Shown piece by piece: positions 19,293 through 28,894 of a stretch of DNA of 64,000 nt. The translations under genes were made by a program, and so were the position numbers. This DNA is from Ectobius pallidus (taxonomy: Eukaryota; Arthropoda; Insecta; Blattodea; Ectobiidae), in the NCBI GenBank assembly GCA_964059195.1, contig CAXKWD010000001.1, positions 212,854,484 to 212,918,483 of the forward strand, written 5' to 3'. How positions within the stretch are numbered: the first letter of the stretch is position 1; the number at the start of each line of letters is the position of its first letter. The notes below the pieces were generated by a model. That model did not search any database. It had not been told where the DNA came from and saw nothing but the letters and a program-made list of their open reading frames with translations.

Positions 19293-19994
19293 GTCCAAAT
19301 TTTCAGTCAACAGAAAACTAAATATATGTTAATGTCCACCTCCAAAGAGACTCCTCATCATATCGTTGTAGATGATATGAGATTTGAAGGAGTCAATCAA
19401 TTTAGGTATTTGGGCACTATAATTGATAGCAAGTGTAATATGCAAGAAACCATTAAAGATAGGATACTGGCAGGAAATAGAGCATATTTTGCAAACATTA
19501 AAATGATTACAAATCGGCAAATTACTAGAGCAACGAAAATGAAAATATATAATACTATGATTCGACCAGTAGTAACGTATGGAGCAGAGTCATGGACCTT
19601 GACAAGCGCAGTGGAGAAGCTTCTAGGATCTTTTGAGAGGAAAATCCTAAGAAGAATATATGGACCCATTAGAGAAGGAGAAGGATGGCGAATTCTCAAT
19701 AACAGAGAATTAGACGACATTACTAGAGGACAAAACATAGTTAGATTTGTAAAATCCCAAAGACTGAGGTGGCTTGGACATCTATATAGAATGCCAGAAA
19801 ATAGGATCCCTAAAAGAATGCTACAGGGAAGAATACATAATAGGAGGAGAGTGGGAAGGCCGAAATTGAGGTGGCTAGATGGAGTTATTAAGGACCTGGA
19901 AATTATGAAAGTAAGAGGTTGGAGGGAATTAACAGCTGATAGAACAAAATGGAGAGCTGTTGTCCGAGCGGCCAAAACCCACCCAGGGTTGTAG
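19293..19994 (+). CDS. LINE reverse transcriptase C-terminus, open to its stop (5'-truncated)
   Basis: 222 codons from the internal Met at 19326 to TAG at 19992-19994; homology starts slightly upstream. Conserved blocks in order: FRYLGTIIDS, RPVVTYGAESWTL, FERKILRRIYGP, RLRWLGHLYRMPENRIPKRM and VGRPKLRWLDGV. These form the C-terminal region of arthropod endonuclease/reverse transcriptase proteins of the widespread 'RLRWLGHV' type. The polymerase catalytic motifs are missing, so the product would be inactive. The fragment ends in a short GAA-rich tail (20001-20012). The frame is undamaged, so the insertion is fairly young. Confidence 0.85.
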   Translation, partial: VQIFSQQKTKYMLMSTSKETPHHIVVDDMRFEGVNQFRYLGTIIDSKCNMQETIKDRILAGNRAYFANIKMITNRQITRATKMKIYNTMIRPVVTYGAESWTLTSAVEKLLGSFERKILRRIYGPIREGEGWRILNNRELDDITRGQNIVRFVKSQRLRWLGHLYRMPENRIPKRMLQGRIHNRRRVGRPKLRWLDGVIKDLEIMKVRGWRELTADRTKWRAVVRAAKTHPGL

Positions 19995-20103
19995 AGCTAA
20001 ACAAGAAGAAGAAGATAGTCCAAATTCCCTGGAATATCACATCGTTAACATCTAAGTGACAATTGTGTATCTAAATGTCGGCAATAAATTTATCCAGAGG
20101 TAT

Positions 20104-20370
20104 TATTTTAGGAGAAAATATTCCTCTGACACTAGTGTTCGAATCCTTGACCTTCGACTTAATGTGCCAATGAAAGATTTAGCTTAATGGGAGAGCATTG
20201 GCACAGCTAGATGAAATCTCTACCCAGATGGAATCTCTAATAGGAGAGAGAATATGAGAGATTCCACCTAGCGAGATGTGAATCGAACTCTGGCTACGTC
20301 AGTTGAGAGAATATCTGCATGGAAAGTCGAAGATCATGGGTTCGAGTCCTAGTATATATCAGAGGAGTTT
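20104..20370. mobile_element. foldback SINE-like element 1 with B-box-like ends
   Basis: Left end GGAGAAAATATTCCTCTGACAC ... TTCGAATCC, right end GGGTTCGAGTCCTAGTA ... CAGAGGAGTTTTTC: inverted versions of each other over about 45 bp. Each arm contains a tRNA B-box-like sequence facing outward. An A-box-like stretch TAGCTTAATGGGAGAGCA is present near 20171. Same architecture as 35618-35925, 41298-41490 and 41921-42268. Confidence 0.6.
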
Positions 20371-20517
20371 TTCAACTTAAACGATATTCTGTAGTCTTCA
20401 TGAACAAATACATAGGTCTACATTTTATTCAAAGATAATAAGTATAATTTGCTAAAGTTATTAACTGAAATCTTCCTACTATAGGCTAATAGGCCTACCC
20501 TAAATTGTTTGTCTAAT

Positions 20518-20944
20518 GCCCGGTTTGTACAAACTTGTGAATTACCTATGGGTAAATTATCCATGGAAAAATTAGTTAAATTTCACCCACAATGATATAA
20601 TGAGGAAGGCCTTGGAGTTGTATAGTTAATTTAATTCAGAAGGCTTTGATTCTCATTGTTTAAATTATTATTGATCCTACAAACAGGTTAAATTCTATCC
20701 AGCAATCCATGAAAGGATAAATTAACCCGACGATTTACCCTTGGAAAGATCTAGCCCGAGTTTGTAGGAACATTTTTTCTGTCATTTTCATATTTGCCCA
20801 GAGGACATTTATCTAGAAACTCGACACAAGTGTATGTGATTGCTATGTTTAAATTATTTGCGTTTGTGTGGTGTTATTCTTGTGTAAATTCTGTGCATTG
20901 GATAATTTACCCATAGGTAATTCGCGAGTTTATAGAAACCGGCC
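20518..20944. mobile_element. MITE with about 45-bp terminal inverted repeats
   Basis: GCCCGGTTTGTACAAAC ... GAATTACCTATGGGTAAATT on the left is matched inverted by GATAATTTACCCATAGGTAATTC ... GAAACCGGCC on the right. It is 427 bp and non-coding. TACCCATGG/ATCC-type motifs recur inside. No clear target duplication. Confidence 0.75.
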
Positions 20945-21254
20945 ATAAATAGGGGAAAAAAAAACAATTAACAGTCGTTAACTTTTTGGGGCCGTATGGC
21001 CTATTATGCTTTACGAAAGATCTTAAATGATACATTTGTAATGTTCTTTTTCAGAAACATGGGCAATACGTCTTATCCACTTTAAATTCAGAAAAAAATT
21101 ACTCCCGTATTTGCAAGCATTTCATGTAGCTATTTCAGCCTCACACACACAAGCATTGTTCGTCAAGCAAATATGAGTTTATATAAACGATGACTAGCTT
21201 ATAACTACCCTTGGGATAATTTTTACGAAAAAATGTTCAATAAATATTTTAGCT

Positions 21255-21957
21255 CAGCTTTTGGAAAAATTCATATATGAGAAATAGGTAATTTCATTAT
21301 TTTTCCTACCAATGAATTACTCTACAAACTTGCAATCTGACATACTCGGTATTGACTTCTTCTATAATTGATACTATTTTCAAAATTAATTAAACTGTTA
21401 CAGTTATGGGTAATTATCGTTACAAAATGGCAGCCACGTTTCGTGCACTAAAATGCCGTTTTCCTGATAATTTTCACAAATGGACATTTCTTTGAGTGAT
21501 TCTTTTTTCTATTTGCAAACATCTTATGAACATCATCATCTAATGTCTTTGGAATATCTATACTATAGTATAAGTATTTAAAAAAAATCATTTTTTGAAC
21601 ATTTTCTTTTTCATTAAAATATATATATATATTTTAAGAAAGTATACTATTTATGTTAAATTAATGATTGCAGATAGTGTTGTTCATGTTATATTAAATA
21701 CACACAAAGAAATATTGATATTTGTGGAAGTTATCAGGGGAACGGATTTTCAGAGAATGAAAAATGAATGCCAATTTGAAACGATAATTACCTGTAACTA
21801 TAACAGTTTGATTATTTTGAAAATAGTATGCAATTGTAGAAGAAGTCAATAAAGAGTTTTTCAGATTGGAAGATTGTAGAGCAATTCATTGCTGAGAAGA
21901 AAAAAAATTAAATTCACCTACTTCTCACCTATGAATTTCACCGAAAGCCGTATGTCC
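21255..21957. mobile_element. foldback element with about 160-bp arms
   Basis: 21255-21421 (including TATTGACTTCTTCTATAATTG and GGGTAATTATCGT) is the inverse of 21780-21957 (ACGATAATTACC ... CAATTGTAGAAGAAGTCAATA). The roughly 360-bp centre is unpaired. A related piece in direct orientation to 21370-21520 occurs at 59985-60140. Confidence 0.65.
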
Positions 21958-22194
21958 CCCTTAAGCACTCTTGTATTTTTTTTTTTTTAGCAAACTTGTT
22001 TTTGTGTTTAGAGAAAATAGGAAAGAATGAACTTTTCTTCAACTACAGTGGTAGTAAAGGTAATAAAATGTCGTTTCCATTTTCATAGGTCTATCACTTA
22101 CCCGGATAATATCAAACTCAATTCGAAAATTTTTTAAAATTATTTTAGTTCTCGAGCTTTGATGATCAGAGGCACACTATTTAGAAAATATACT

Positions 22195-22300
22195 TTTTTA
22201 TTAAGGGTATTTCAAAACGTGTATTTATGTTGAAAACTCGATATTGAATTTCAGGGGCGAATACAATAGCCTACTGGTTTCCTCTACCTTTAGTAACTAT
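22195..22300 (-). repeat. dispersed repeat R terminal fragment
   Basis: TTTCAAAACGTGTATTTATG ... TTTCCTCTACCTTTAGTAACTATG parallels the end of the R copy at 52340-52430. Confidence 0.55.
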
Positions 22301-22452
22301 GAAATCATGGTCAAATTATTCAATATTTTGTAAACCAGAGTGAGTTAGCTACTGTATAAAGCCCCTTAAAAGTATTTGCACATTTGTGTAATCTTTCCGA
22401 TTCCTTGTTGATTGTAGTAGTAGTAGTAAGTATTCTGCCTTCCGGCAGGTTT

Positions 22453-23097
22453 TCAAACTTGGTACGCGAATTTTGTTTTCCAAAACTGTCTATCCTCTGC
22501 TTCCTCCTTCAGCATCCAATATTTCCGCTTTTCCCTTAAATCGTCCAACAGCTGAATTCTTCTTCTTCCAAGTCTAGTTGTACCCTCCAATCTTCCTTCT
22601 ACGACATCATGTAATAAGCAGTTCCTTCTGAGAATGTGCCCAACCCAGTTTGCTTTCCTCTGACGAATTGTGTGTATGATTGACTTCTTCTCACCCACTC
22701 TACTCAGAACCTCTTCGTTTGTCACCATGTCCATCCACTTTATATTTTCTATCTGTCTCCAGCACCACATTTCAAAACTTTCTAAATATTTCTTCTCTAA
22801 TTTCCTCAAAGTCCATGTCTCTGATCCATACAAAGCAATACTCCAAATATAACACTTCACCAGGTTTTTACGTAGCTCTAGGTTCAGACTACTAGTTAGC
22901 AGAGTTCTCTTCTTCATAAATGCTTTCTTGGCCATGGCAATTCTTGATCTTATCTCCTTGGTGCAATAGGCATCTTTCGTCAGTACACTTCCTAAGTATT
23001 TGAACTGGTTCACGTTCTCTAATTCTTGATTTCCCATGATAATTTGAAGCGGCTCTTCTCTTTTCGATATCCTCATCACCTTCGATTTACCTATTTA
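22453..23097 (-). CDS. LINE reverse transcriptase C-terminus (5'-truncated), second subfamily
   Basis: An open frame of about 214 codons preceded by an in-frame TAA. Its first codons GKSKVMRISKRE match the 'KTKxM' segment of LINE polymerases, followed by FKYLGSVLTKD, WSIALYGSETWTL, ESFEMWCWRQI, RQRKANWVGHILRRNCLLHDVVEG and a closing RRRIQLLDDL. It is clearly the same domain as 19293-19994 but a distant subfamily (RKANWVGHILRR in place of RLRWLGHLYRM). The reverse transcriptase catalytic half is absent. GTG at 23077-23079 is only the formal start of the frame. Confidence 0.85.
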
Positions 23098-23813
23098 ATT
23101 GATATAATATAATCTTATTTATTCTTAAGAAATAAACTTTCCCAGTAAAAACAGTTTCGGTTTCCCAAGCTTATATCGAGTTTTCACGTAAACAAAACAA
23201 AGTTCGGCTGGTTTGACGAGACAATAAAGAGCGTCAGTTTTCAGCAGCACAAGGACACAAAGCGGCTGATAGATAAATCACGGATTGATGGATGCATGTC
23301 AGCAAACTGTCGGATTCCAGACTGTAAAACGTGATTTGAATTTATATGGCATTTTTATTTTACTTTCATTAGATTATTATATGTGATTGCTGAGATGGAA
23401 TGCAGGTTCTTTGTCCAAGAAACATGATATTGATGATACTTTCTGTCGGTCAGTCGTATTCACCAGGATTTGAATGGTCCATTGTATTATTTTATTTTGA
23501 AGTTTCATTGATTAATTTGCGAGTCAAATGATGCGACTTGGCATGTAGCCAGCTTCTTTTACTGTAGTATTTTCAATTGCTTATAGGTCAAATTGTCTAG
23601 GATTGAAGATCATGTTGGACTACATTTTAGAATATTAGACCTAGGCCCGACTTTCATTCAAGATATGAAAATCTGTGTACACCGTCTCACTATTTATCTA
23701 CAACTAGTAAAACTCATATCGCTTTTGGTTTACAATGACATAATAGTTTAACTGTTAATATCAAGACTCTAAATGTATTACTATTTAGAAAACATGTTAA
23801 AAGACAATAAAGC

Positions 23814-23854
<41 letters not shown>

Positions 23855-23964
23855 AAATACTTAGGCTATGATACCGTTGAGCTCGTTCAATAAAATAAAC
23901 TAACAAGTATAATTTAAACCATTTGAATAATTAACAATTAAACATGAAAATTACTTGTATTTTT
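23098..23964. other. no gene; one (TTA)n tract at 23815-23852
   Basis: AT-rich DNA. CAATAAAGC just before the TTA tract may be the end of an old retroposon, which I cannot define further. Confidence 0.4.
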
Positions 23965-24065
23965 TTTAATTCAGCTATGTTTATACTCCTTATAGCTAGG
24001 AGGCCATATCAGGAGTTTAGTATGTGGTCTATACAATAGGGTAGGCCATGGAACTATTGATTGTT
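23965..24065 (+). repeat. dispersed repeat V, copy 1
   Basis: Shares GTTTATACTCCTTATAGCT, CATATCAGGAG and CCATGGAACTATTGA with 29890-29995 (same strand) and 49532-49650 and 63640-63770 (inverted). About 110 bp, class unknown; copy 4 sits next to a SINE tail. Confidence 0.65.
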
Positions 24066-24430
24066 GAATTTGCATATAAAGTTAAAATGGCTCTAACTTT
24101 TGACCATTTAAAGGTAGATAGTAGCGTAACATATTTTCTTGAAGAAAATTTAATGCTCTACAAATTTCTTTCTTATGATTTTTTCGTAGGACGAAGGGCA
24201 GAACAGTTAGAAGGTCAAATATGCCAAAAAACGTGAGGTAAAAAATATTCTTTTCAAAATTACCGAACTTTGAGCACGGATATCTCGGAAACAATGGGAG
24301 ATATCGAAAAAATGAATGGAGTCAATCTTGTTGATAATCATATCAGCTTTCATTGCGTATAGAGTGGTCTTATCGCTAGGACCGATAGTTTCCGAGATAT
24401 AAGCGAAAAACCGAAAAACGGTACCTTCGA
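24066..24430. other. unassigned sequence upstream of the R1-like LINE
   Basis: Contains inverted ATATCTCGGAAAC (near 24281) and GTTTCCGAGATAT (near 24388), an imperfect stem of 13 bp across 100 bp. No gene. Confidence 0.4.
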
Positions 24431-24431
24431 C

Positions 24432-25065
24432 GGCCCAGCGACATTCTCTCTTGCGAATAACTAAAGCCTACTCCACTGTTTCGAATGATGCTCTACCAGT
24501 CATAGCTGGTGTTCTTCCTGTTGATCTCCTGCTTGAGGAACGGATAGCCAGGTACAAAGTGCGGAAGCAAATTAATTTTCAATTAGGTGCCCTTCAAATC
24601 GGACCAAGGGAATTTGAGAGCTTAGATCGATCACATCTTTATGAACGCATTCACTCACAGTTAATGGATATTTGGCAGCAAAAATGGGTAGTTGCCCAAA
24701 ATGGTAGAATCACTCGTGACTTTTTCCAAAATATCAGAAATAAACTTAAAATGCCATGGATTAAATTGGACCACTTCGTCACACAGGTATTAACTGGCCA
24801 CGGCAACTTTGCCGCTAACTTAATCCGTTTCAATCTCACAGACGACGATCTATGCGCTTGTGAGGACAGCGAACCAGACACCATGTATCATATGCTGTAT
24901 ACTTGTCCTCGATATCGAGAAGCTCGACTACTCCTCCACGAAGCCGCTAGGGCAGAAGAGGAAGCCTGGGCACCGGACCTCACGTTCTGGACGCGTAAAA
25001 ACACCTTCCCAGCACTTAAAACCTTTGCAAAAACAGCACTTCTCGAAAAGTCTATAGTAAATTAA
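24432..25065 (+). CDS. R1-like LINE ORF2 C-terminus (5'-truncated)
   Basis: The open frame starts around QRHSLLRITKAYSTVSNDAL and runs to TAA at 25063-25065 (204 codons from the formal start at 24451). LRITKAYSTVSNDALPVIAGVLPVDLL followed by VLTGHGNFAANLIRF is typical of the region after the polymerase in R1-clade and related LINEs. The C-terminal zinc knuckle is visible as C-A-C ... H-M-L-Y-T-C (CACEDSEPDTMYHMLYTC). Polymerase and endonuclease are absent, so it is inactive. It continues into a 3' UTR (25066 to about 25800) carrying a tandem duplication. Confidence 0.85.
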
Positions 25066-25268
25066 CACACCAAAGTAGACGGTCATTTGGCCACTGCTCC
25101 AGTCCGAACGAGGTTTTTGAGGGGTTTCCCTCGTTCTTAGGCGAATGCCGGACTGGTCAATAATCCCCTCAAACAGATACACGCACTACAAATCTCTAGA
25201 ATACATAACTACATTTCACCAAAAAGAAACACACTCGGAAATATTGCACATAAGACCTATCCGCACTT

Positions 25269-25732
25269 AGGTCTATCCTGCGCCAAAGTACAAAGACACA
25301 AGTACTCAGCCCAAACACGTCACACCATCAACATCCCCTACGGATGTACATAAGGGCACACATCACATATGGTTACCAAAATTTTGTCTGACCGGAGGTT
25401 TAGGCTTAATTGCTTGGCACTCCGGGGGTAAGGGTGGGCACAAAAAAAAAAAAAAAAAAAAAAAAAAGAGGTCCCCCTGCCCCCCTCCCGCTCACCTCCT
25501 AGGTCTATCCTGCGCCAAAGTACAAAGACACAAGTACTCAGCCCAAACACGTCACACCATCAACATCCCCTACGGATGTACATAAGGGCACACATCACAT
25601 ATGGTTACCAAAATTTTGTCTGACCGGAGGTTTAGGCTTAATTGCTTGGCACTCCGGGGGTAAGGGTGGGCACAAAAAAAAAAAAAAAAAAAAAAAAAGA
25701 GGTCCCCCTGCCCCCCTCCCGCTCACCTCCTA
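25269..25732. repeat. 232-bp tandem duplication with internal poly(A), LINE 3' region
   Basis: The unit beginning AGGTCTATCCTGCGCC occurs at 25269-25500 and 25501-25732, essentially identical, each holding an A run of 25-27 bases followed by GAGGTCCCCCTGCCC. An internal poly(A) followed by GC-rich sequence is odd for a LINE tail. It may be a processed junction duplicated after insertion. Confidence 0.9.
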
Positions 25733-25892
25733 GGAGTGGGGACTTTTTAGTATGTTTATCTTCTAACTAGTCCAAATAAAGTCTCAAAGTAAAAAATTGT
25801 GTTCAATTTTCCTCTACACCCCTTTTTGAGCTTTAATTGACTGGCGTTTTAGGTCTATTCATTTCAAGCTTGTCGCGGTAATGTGTCATCAT

Positions 25893-26524
25893 TAGAGACC
25901 GGATTTTAAAGGGAAAATTTTCACTCAAAAAAGGACGAAAAAAGGGAAAATTATTGCCAAAAAAAGGGAAAATTATTGCCAAAAAAGGTGGGAAAAAAGG
26001 GATATAAAAGTAAGAGAGTGTAAAAATTCAACAGAGACATACATGTTTGTTTTATGTAAAGCCTTTGCTTGCTCTACAGCTGCTGATTCTGTAACATCTA
26101 ATGACAAGAAATTTTTTGATCTTGTTGAAATTCTCACAGAGGAAAATAGCACACGAAATCCATGTTCCCCACCTTGTTATAATGGGAAACTTAGGCAATG
26201 GCAAGCCTGTGATTTCCCTGTAACGCTCTATTCTGCTGGGAGGAATTATTTTTTTCAATGGTGAATCAGTGAAAACATTTTTTAATGTTTTCATATTACC
26301 AAATACTGGGTAATTTACGAATTTTTCAAAATAAATTAGCAAAAAAGGTACTGGAAAGGGAAAGTTCCTAAAAAAAGGGAGATGAGCCTAAAAAAGGAAA
26401 AAAAAAAGGGACGTTAAAACCAGGTCATTTGCAGTTGAAACTTACTCAGTAATGTTCTGTTTAATTTTATCACGTTTTGTGTTGAAATATAAAAAAAGGA
26501 ATTCCCTTTAAAATCCGGTCTCTA
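25893..26524. mobile_element. hAT-like element, AAAAAAGGGAAAA-reiterated family
   Basis: 632 bp between perfect 8-bp target duplications GTCATCAT (25885-25892, 26525-26532). The termini TAGAGACCGGATTTTAAAGG and its inverse (26502-26524) are about 23 bp long. Both subterminal regions repeat AAAAAAGGGAAAA-like blocks in the same orientation. A 73-codon interior frame (26043-26264) has no recognised similarity. Non-autonomous. Confidence 0.85.
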
Positions 26525-26532
26525 GTCATCAT

Positions 26533-27094
26533 ATTGTCCCTTTTCACTGAATTCCAGAATAACAGAAAAATAAAGAAAACAATGCAATCCATATTTATGT
26601 TACTATTGTTATCGAGCTGTTAAAGTCTAAATGGAGGTAGATATAACGATTTACGCATGCAGTTATCAGGGTTTTATTTGTTATGTCTGATTTTATTGTA
26701 ATCATCTTTGCCATTGTGCAAGATTGCAAGCGTACGACATTGTAGACGTTGTTCCTTTTGTCCATTGTTCTCTGCGAGTTCTTAAGCACCCAATTAAATG
26801 TTCTGTTTCTAGAAGAGATTAATCATGAAAATAAGCTGACAACAACATTTATATAGAACTTATGTCATAAGCATATTGCATTAATTCACTAGCCTAATTA
26901 AATGAAAGAATGGATGGAATTATGAGCCGATTGCTAAAACGGGGTCTTTATGGTGGTTCAAAGCAGCTGTTTCCAAGCCGTGGCCAAGGTTCGAATGTAA
27001 TTTCTAAAACGAAAACTTACCACTATCTGCATAGAAACAAATGTTGGCTGTCTTATAGAAACTAATATTGGGAAGAACACAGTGAAGTCATAAT
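26533..27094. other. no recognised feature
   Basis: AT-rich sequence without a supported element. Confidence 0.4.
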
Positions 27095-27230
27095 ACATAT
27101 TATTAAGGCTATATTTCACACTTTAACTTCAACTATTAATTATTTACCTAGGACTACGTAGTTTCAGTCAAAAGGTGACATAATTAATAGTTGAAGTTAA
27201 AGTGTGAAATATAGCCTTAATAATATATGT
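27095..27230. repeat. inverted repeat, about 48-bp arms, 38-bp spacer
   Basis: ACATATTATTAAGGCTATAT ... ACTATTAATTA (27095-27142) is repeated inverted at 27181-27230 with a single 2-bp difference. The spacer is unique. Such near-identity implies recent origin. It abuts dispersed repeat W. Confidence 0.9.
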
Positions 27231-27234
27231 AGGC

Positions 27235-27480
27235 TATCTTGTTATGTGCCAGAATGGTACTTTCTGAGATTGTGTGGTGGACGGGAAAATGTCTGTCCGT
27301 CTGCCTGCTTGTGTGTCTGTACGCGCGATAAATCAAATACGCTTTATCGGATTTTCATGAAACTTTCCATACACATTTATAACGTTCATGGGACGAAGCC
27401 TATTGATTTTGGACCAAATCGGTTGACTGGTACCGGAGTATTGCCCATTTTAGTGCTTATTTTATGGTAATATATTAGAA
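27235..27480 (+). repeat. dispersed repeat W, single unit
   Basis: TGCCAGAATGGTACTTTCTGAGATTGTGTG, a TCTG-rich run and the unit 'AATCAAATACGCTTTATCGGATTTTCATGAAACTT ... CCGGAGTATTGCCC' match the three-unit array at 38424-38990. The 88-codon frame over it is incidental. Confidence 0.75.
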
Positions 27481-27957
27481 AGAATTTATCAAATGCAAAT
27501 CAGTTCTCATGACAACATATTGTTTTACAGTGTTTATATACGGCGTTGGAACCGGGGATTTTGGTTCACTTTAAGATTTCCTTTACGGAAACAATGGGGT
27601 ACAAAATGACAAAATTACAAAAAACAGTGCTATATTTTATCTTATAAAATGATATACTAGCAACAATGAGCAAGATGCAAAATATATGCAGACATTTAAT
27701 AAGTATATTTAGTAGAACAATAATAATATTAATTCTTATAGTTATTATTGTTATTTAATCGTATTTTACTTGAAAAGCAGTTTTAGCCATTTATAGTTTC
27801 TAACGTCTTATGTAGCCATCTTTAGGTTTTGTAAGATTGGCCTAGGTGACTGCCCATGACTATGATATGGACAATTATGTTAAAATATCACAGTTAGCTA
27901 ACAAGGAAGTATAAGTATAAATCCTAAGAATCCGGGTCCTGCAGTAAAGATTATGAC
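27481..27957. other. no gene; possible solo hAT-like terminus at 27920-27938
   Basis: AT-rich. CCTAAGAATCCGGGTCCTG near 27922 looks like the right end of the elements at 52493 and 59283, but no left partner is found. Confidence 0.35.
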
Positions 27958-28894
27958 TAGTGTTCGGATGTTTATGACAGGTTATATTTTTATCCTGACA
28001 TCCATTCTCGCCGCAAACACATATTAAACATTAATTACACATTTGTTATCCTATTCGCACAGTTTTTATTTTGCATGTAAAGTCATATTTTCACGGTATT
28101 GGTCATATTTCCGTCATATTTGTGACTTAATGTCATATTTCAGTTATAAATTAGGCAAACGAGCACAATTATGCAGTATGTGCACTATATTGTTTGCTTA
28201 ATTTTTTTTCCGAAAAAGAGTCACGAATATTTTGGTTTTACTGTAACTGAAATGTGCAGGGACAATAACAAATAATAGCACAATTACCTCTTTCTCCTTC
28301 TTTTTAACAACTTCCAATGGACGTGTTTTTAAAACATTTTTAGTTCACATTTGTAGTGGTATCTGGAAACATTAACAGATTAAAAGTTCTTTGCAAGTAA
28401 AACTGTAAATCACCTGTAAAATTGTTAAAAACTGATTATCTGGTTGAATTAATGCGATGTAATAATTTAGTGTCATTAAACGTTTTAAATTGGAACATTT
28501 ATTTTGAGAAAAAAGTTCCTTTATGAGGTCATATTTAGGATTTTTGGGACATATTTCATAGGCATAACCAGGCCGACCATATGGGGGGGGGTTATAACAT
28601 CTGGAGAGGGGGGTTCCGGGGTCCTCCCCCCGGAAAATTTTAAAAATTAGATGCACAATAACGAGTTTTAAGCTTCCCACGCTTTGAACTCATATTAAGT
28701 AATTTATAAGCAGATTTTTAAAAAAGGTGACATATCACAATAATGGAATAAATAGTACAAGTTTCCCTTTTTTAATCAATGGGGGGTTCAAACCCCCAAA
28801 ACCCCCCTCGTTACGCCTATGACATATTTAGTCATTTTTAAGGTCATATTTGCGGTCATATTTTACACTTATTTAGGTCATAAACATCCGAACA
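27958..28894. mobile_element. hAT-like element, GTCATATTT-reiterated family, with nested insertion
   Basis: The ends TGTTCGGATGTTTATGAC (27961) and its inverse GTCATAAACATCCGAACA (28877-28894) match perfectly. GGTCATATTT and variants recur at both ends in direct orientation. Removing the nested 265-bp element and its duplication leaves about 664 bp. ATTATGAC / GTTGTGAC flanks (6 of 8) may be the diverged target duplication. A related 5' fragment lies at 3665-3905. Confidence 0.7.
28557..28821. mobile_element. nested hAT-like MITE with CATAGGCRTAAC ends
   Basis: 265 bp with ends CATAGGCATAACCAGG and inverse CTCGTTACGCCTATG, flanked by perfect 8-bp duplications ACATATTT (28549-28556, 28822-28829). 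G-rich and C-rich blocks (GGGGGGGGG, CCCCCC) lie just inside the ends. It was inserted into the GTCATATTT element. Confidence 0.85.

Noticed and set aside
19397..19975. 192-codon minus-strand frame opposite the LINE
   Set aside because: Antisense shadow of the reverse transcriptase C-terminus.
27204..27470. 88-codon protein similar to a frame at 38449
   Set aside because: The similarity reflects the shared repeat W, whose tandem units carry stops and shifts.
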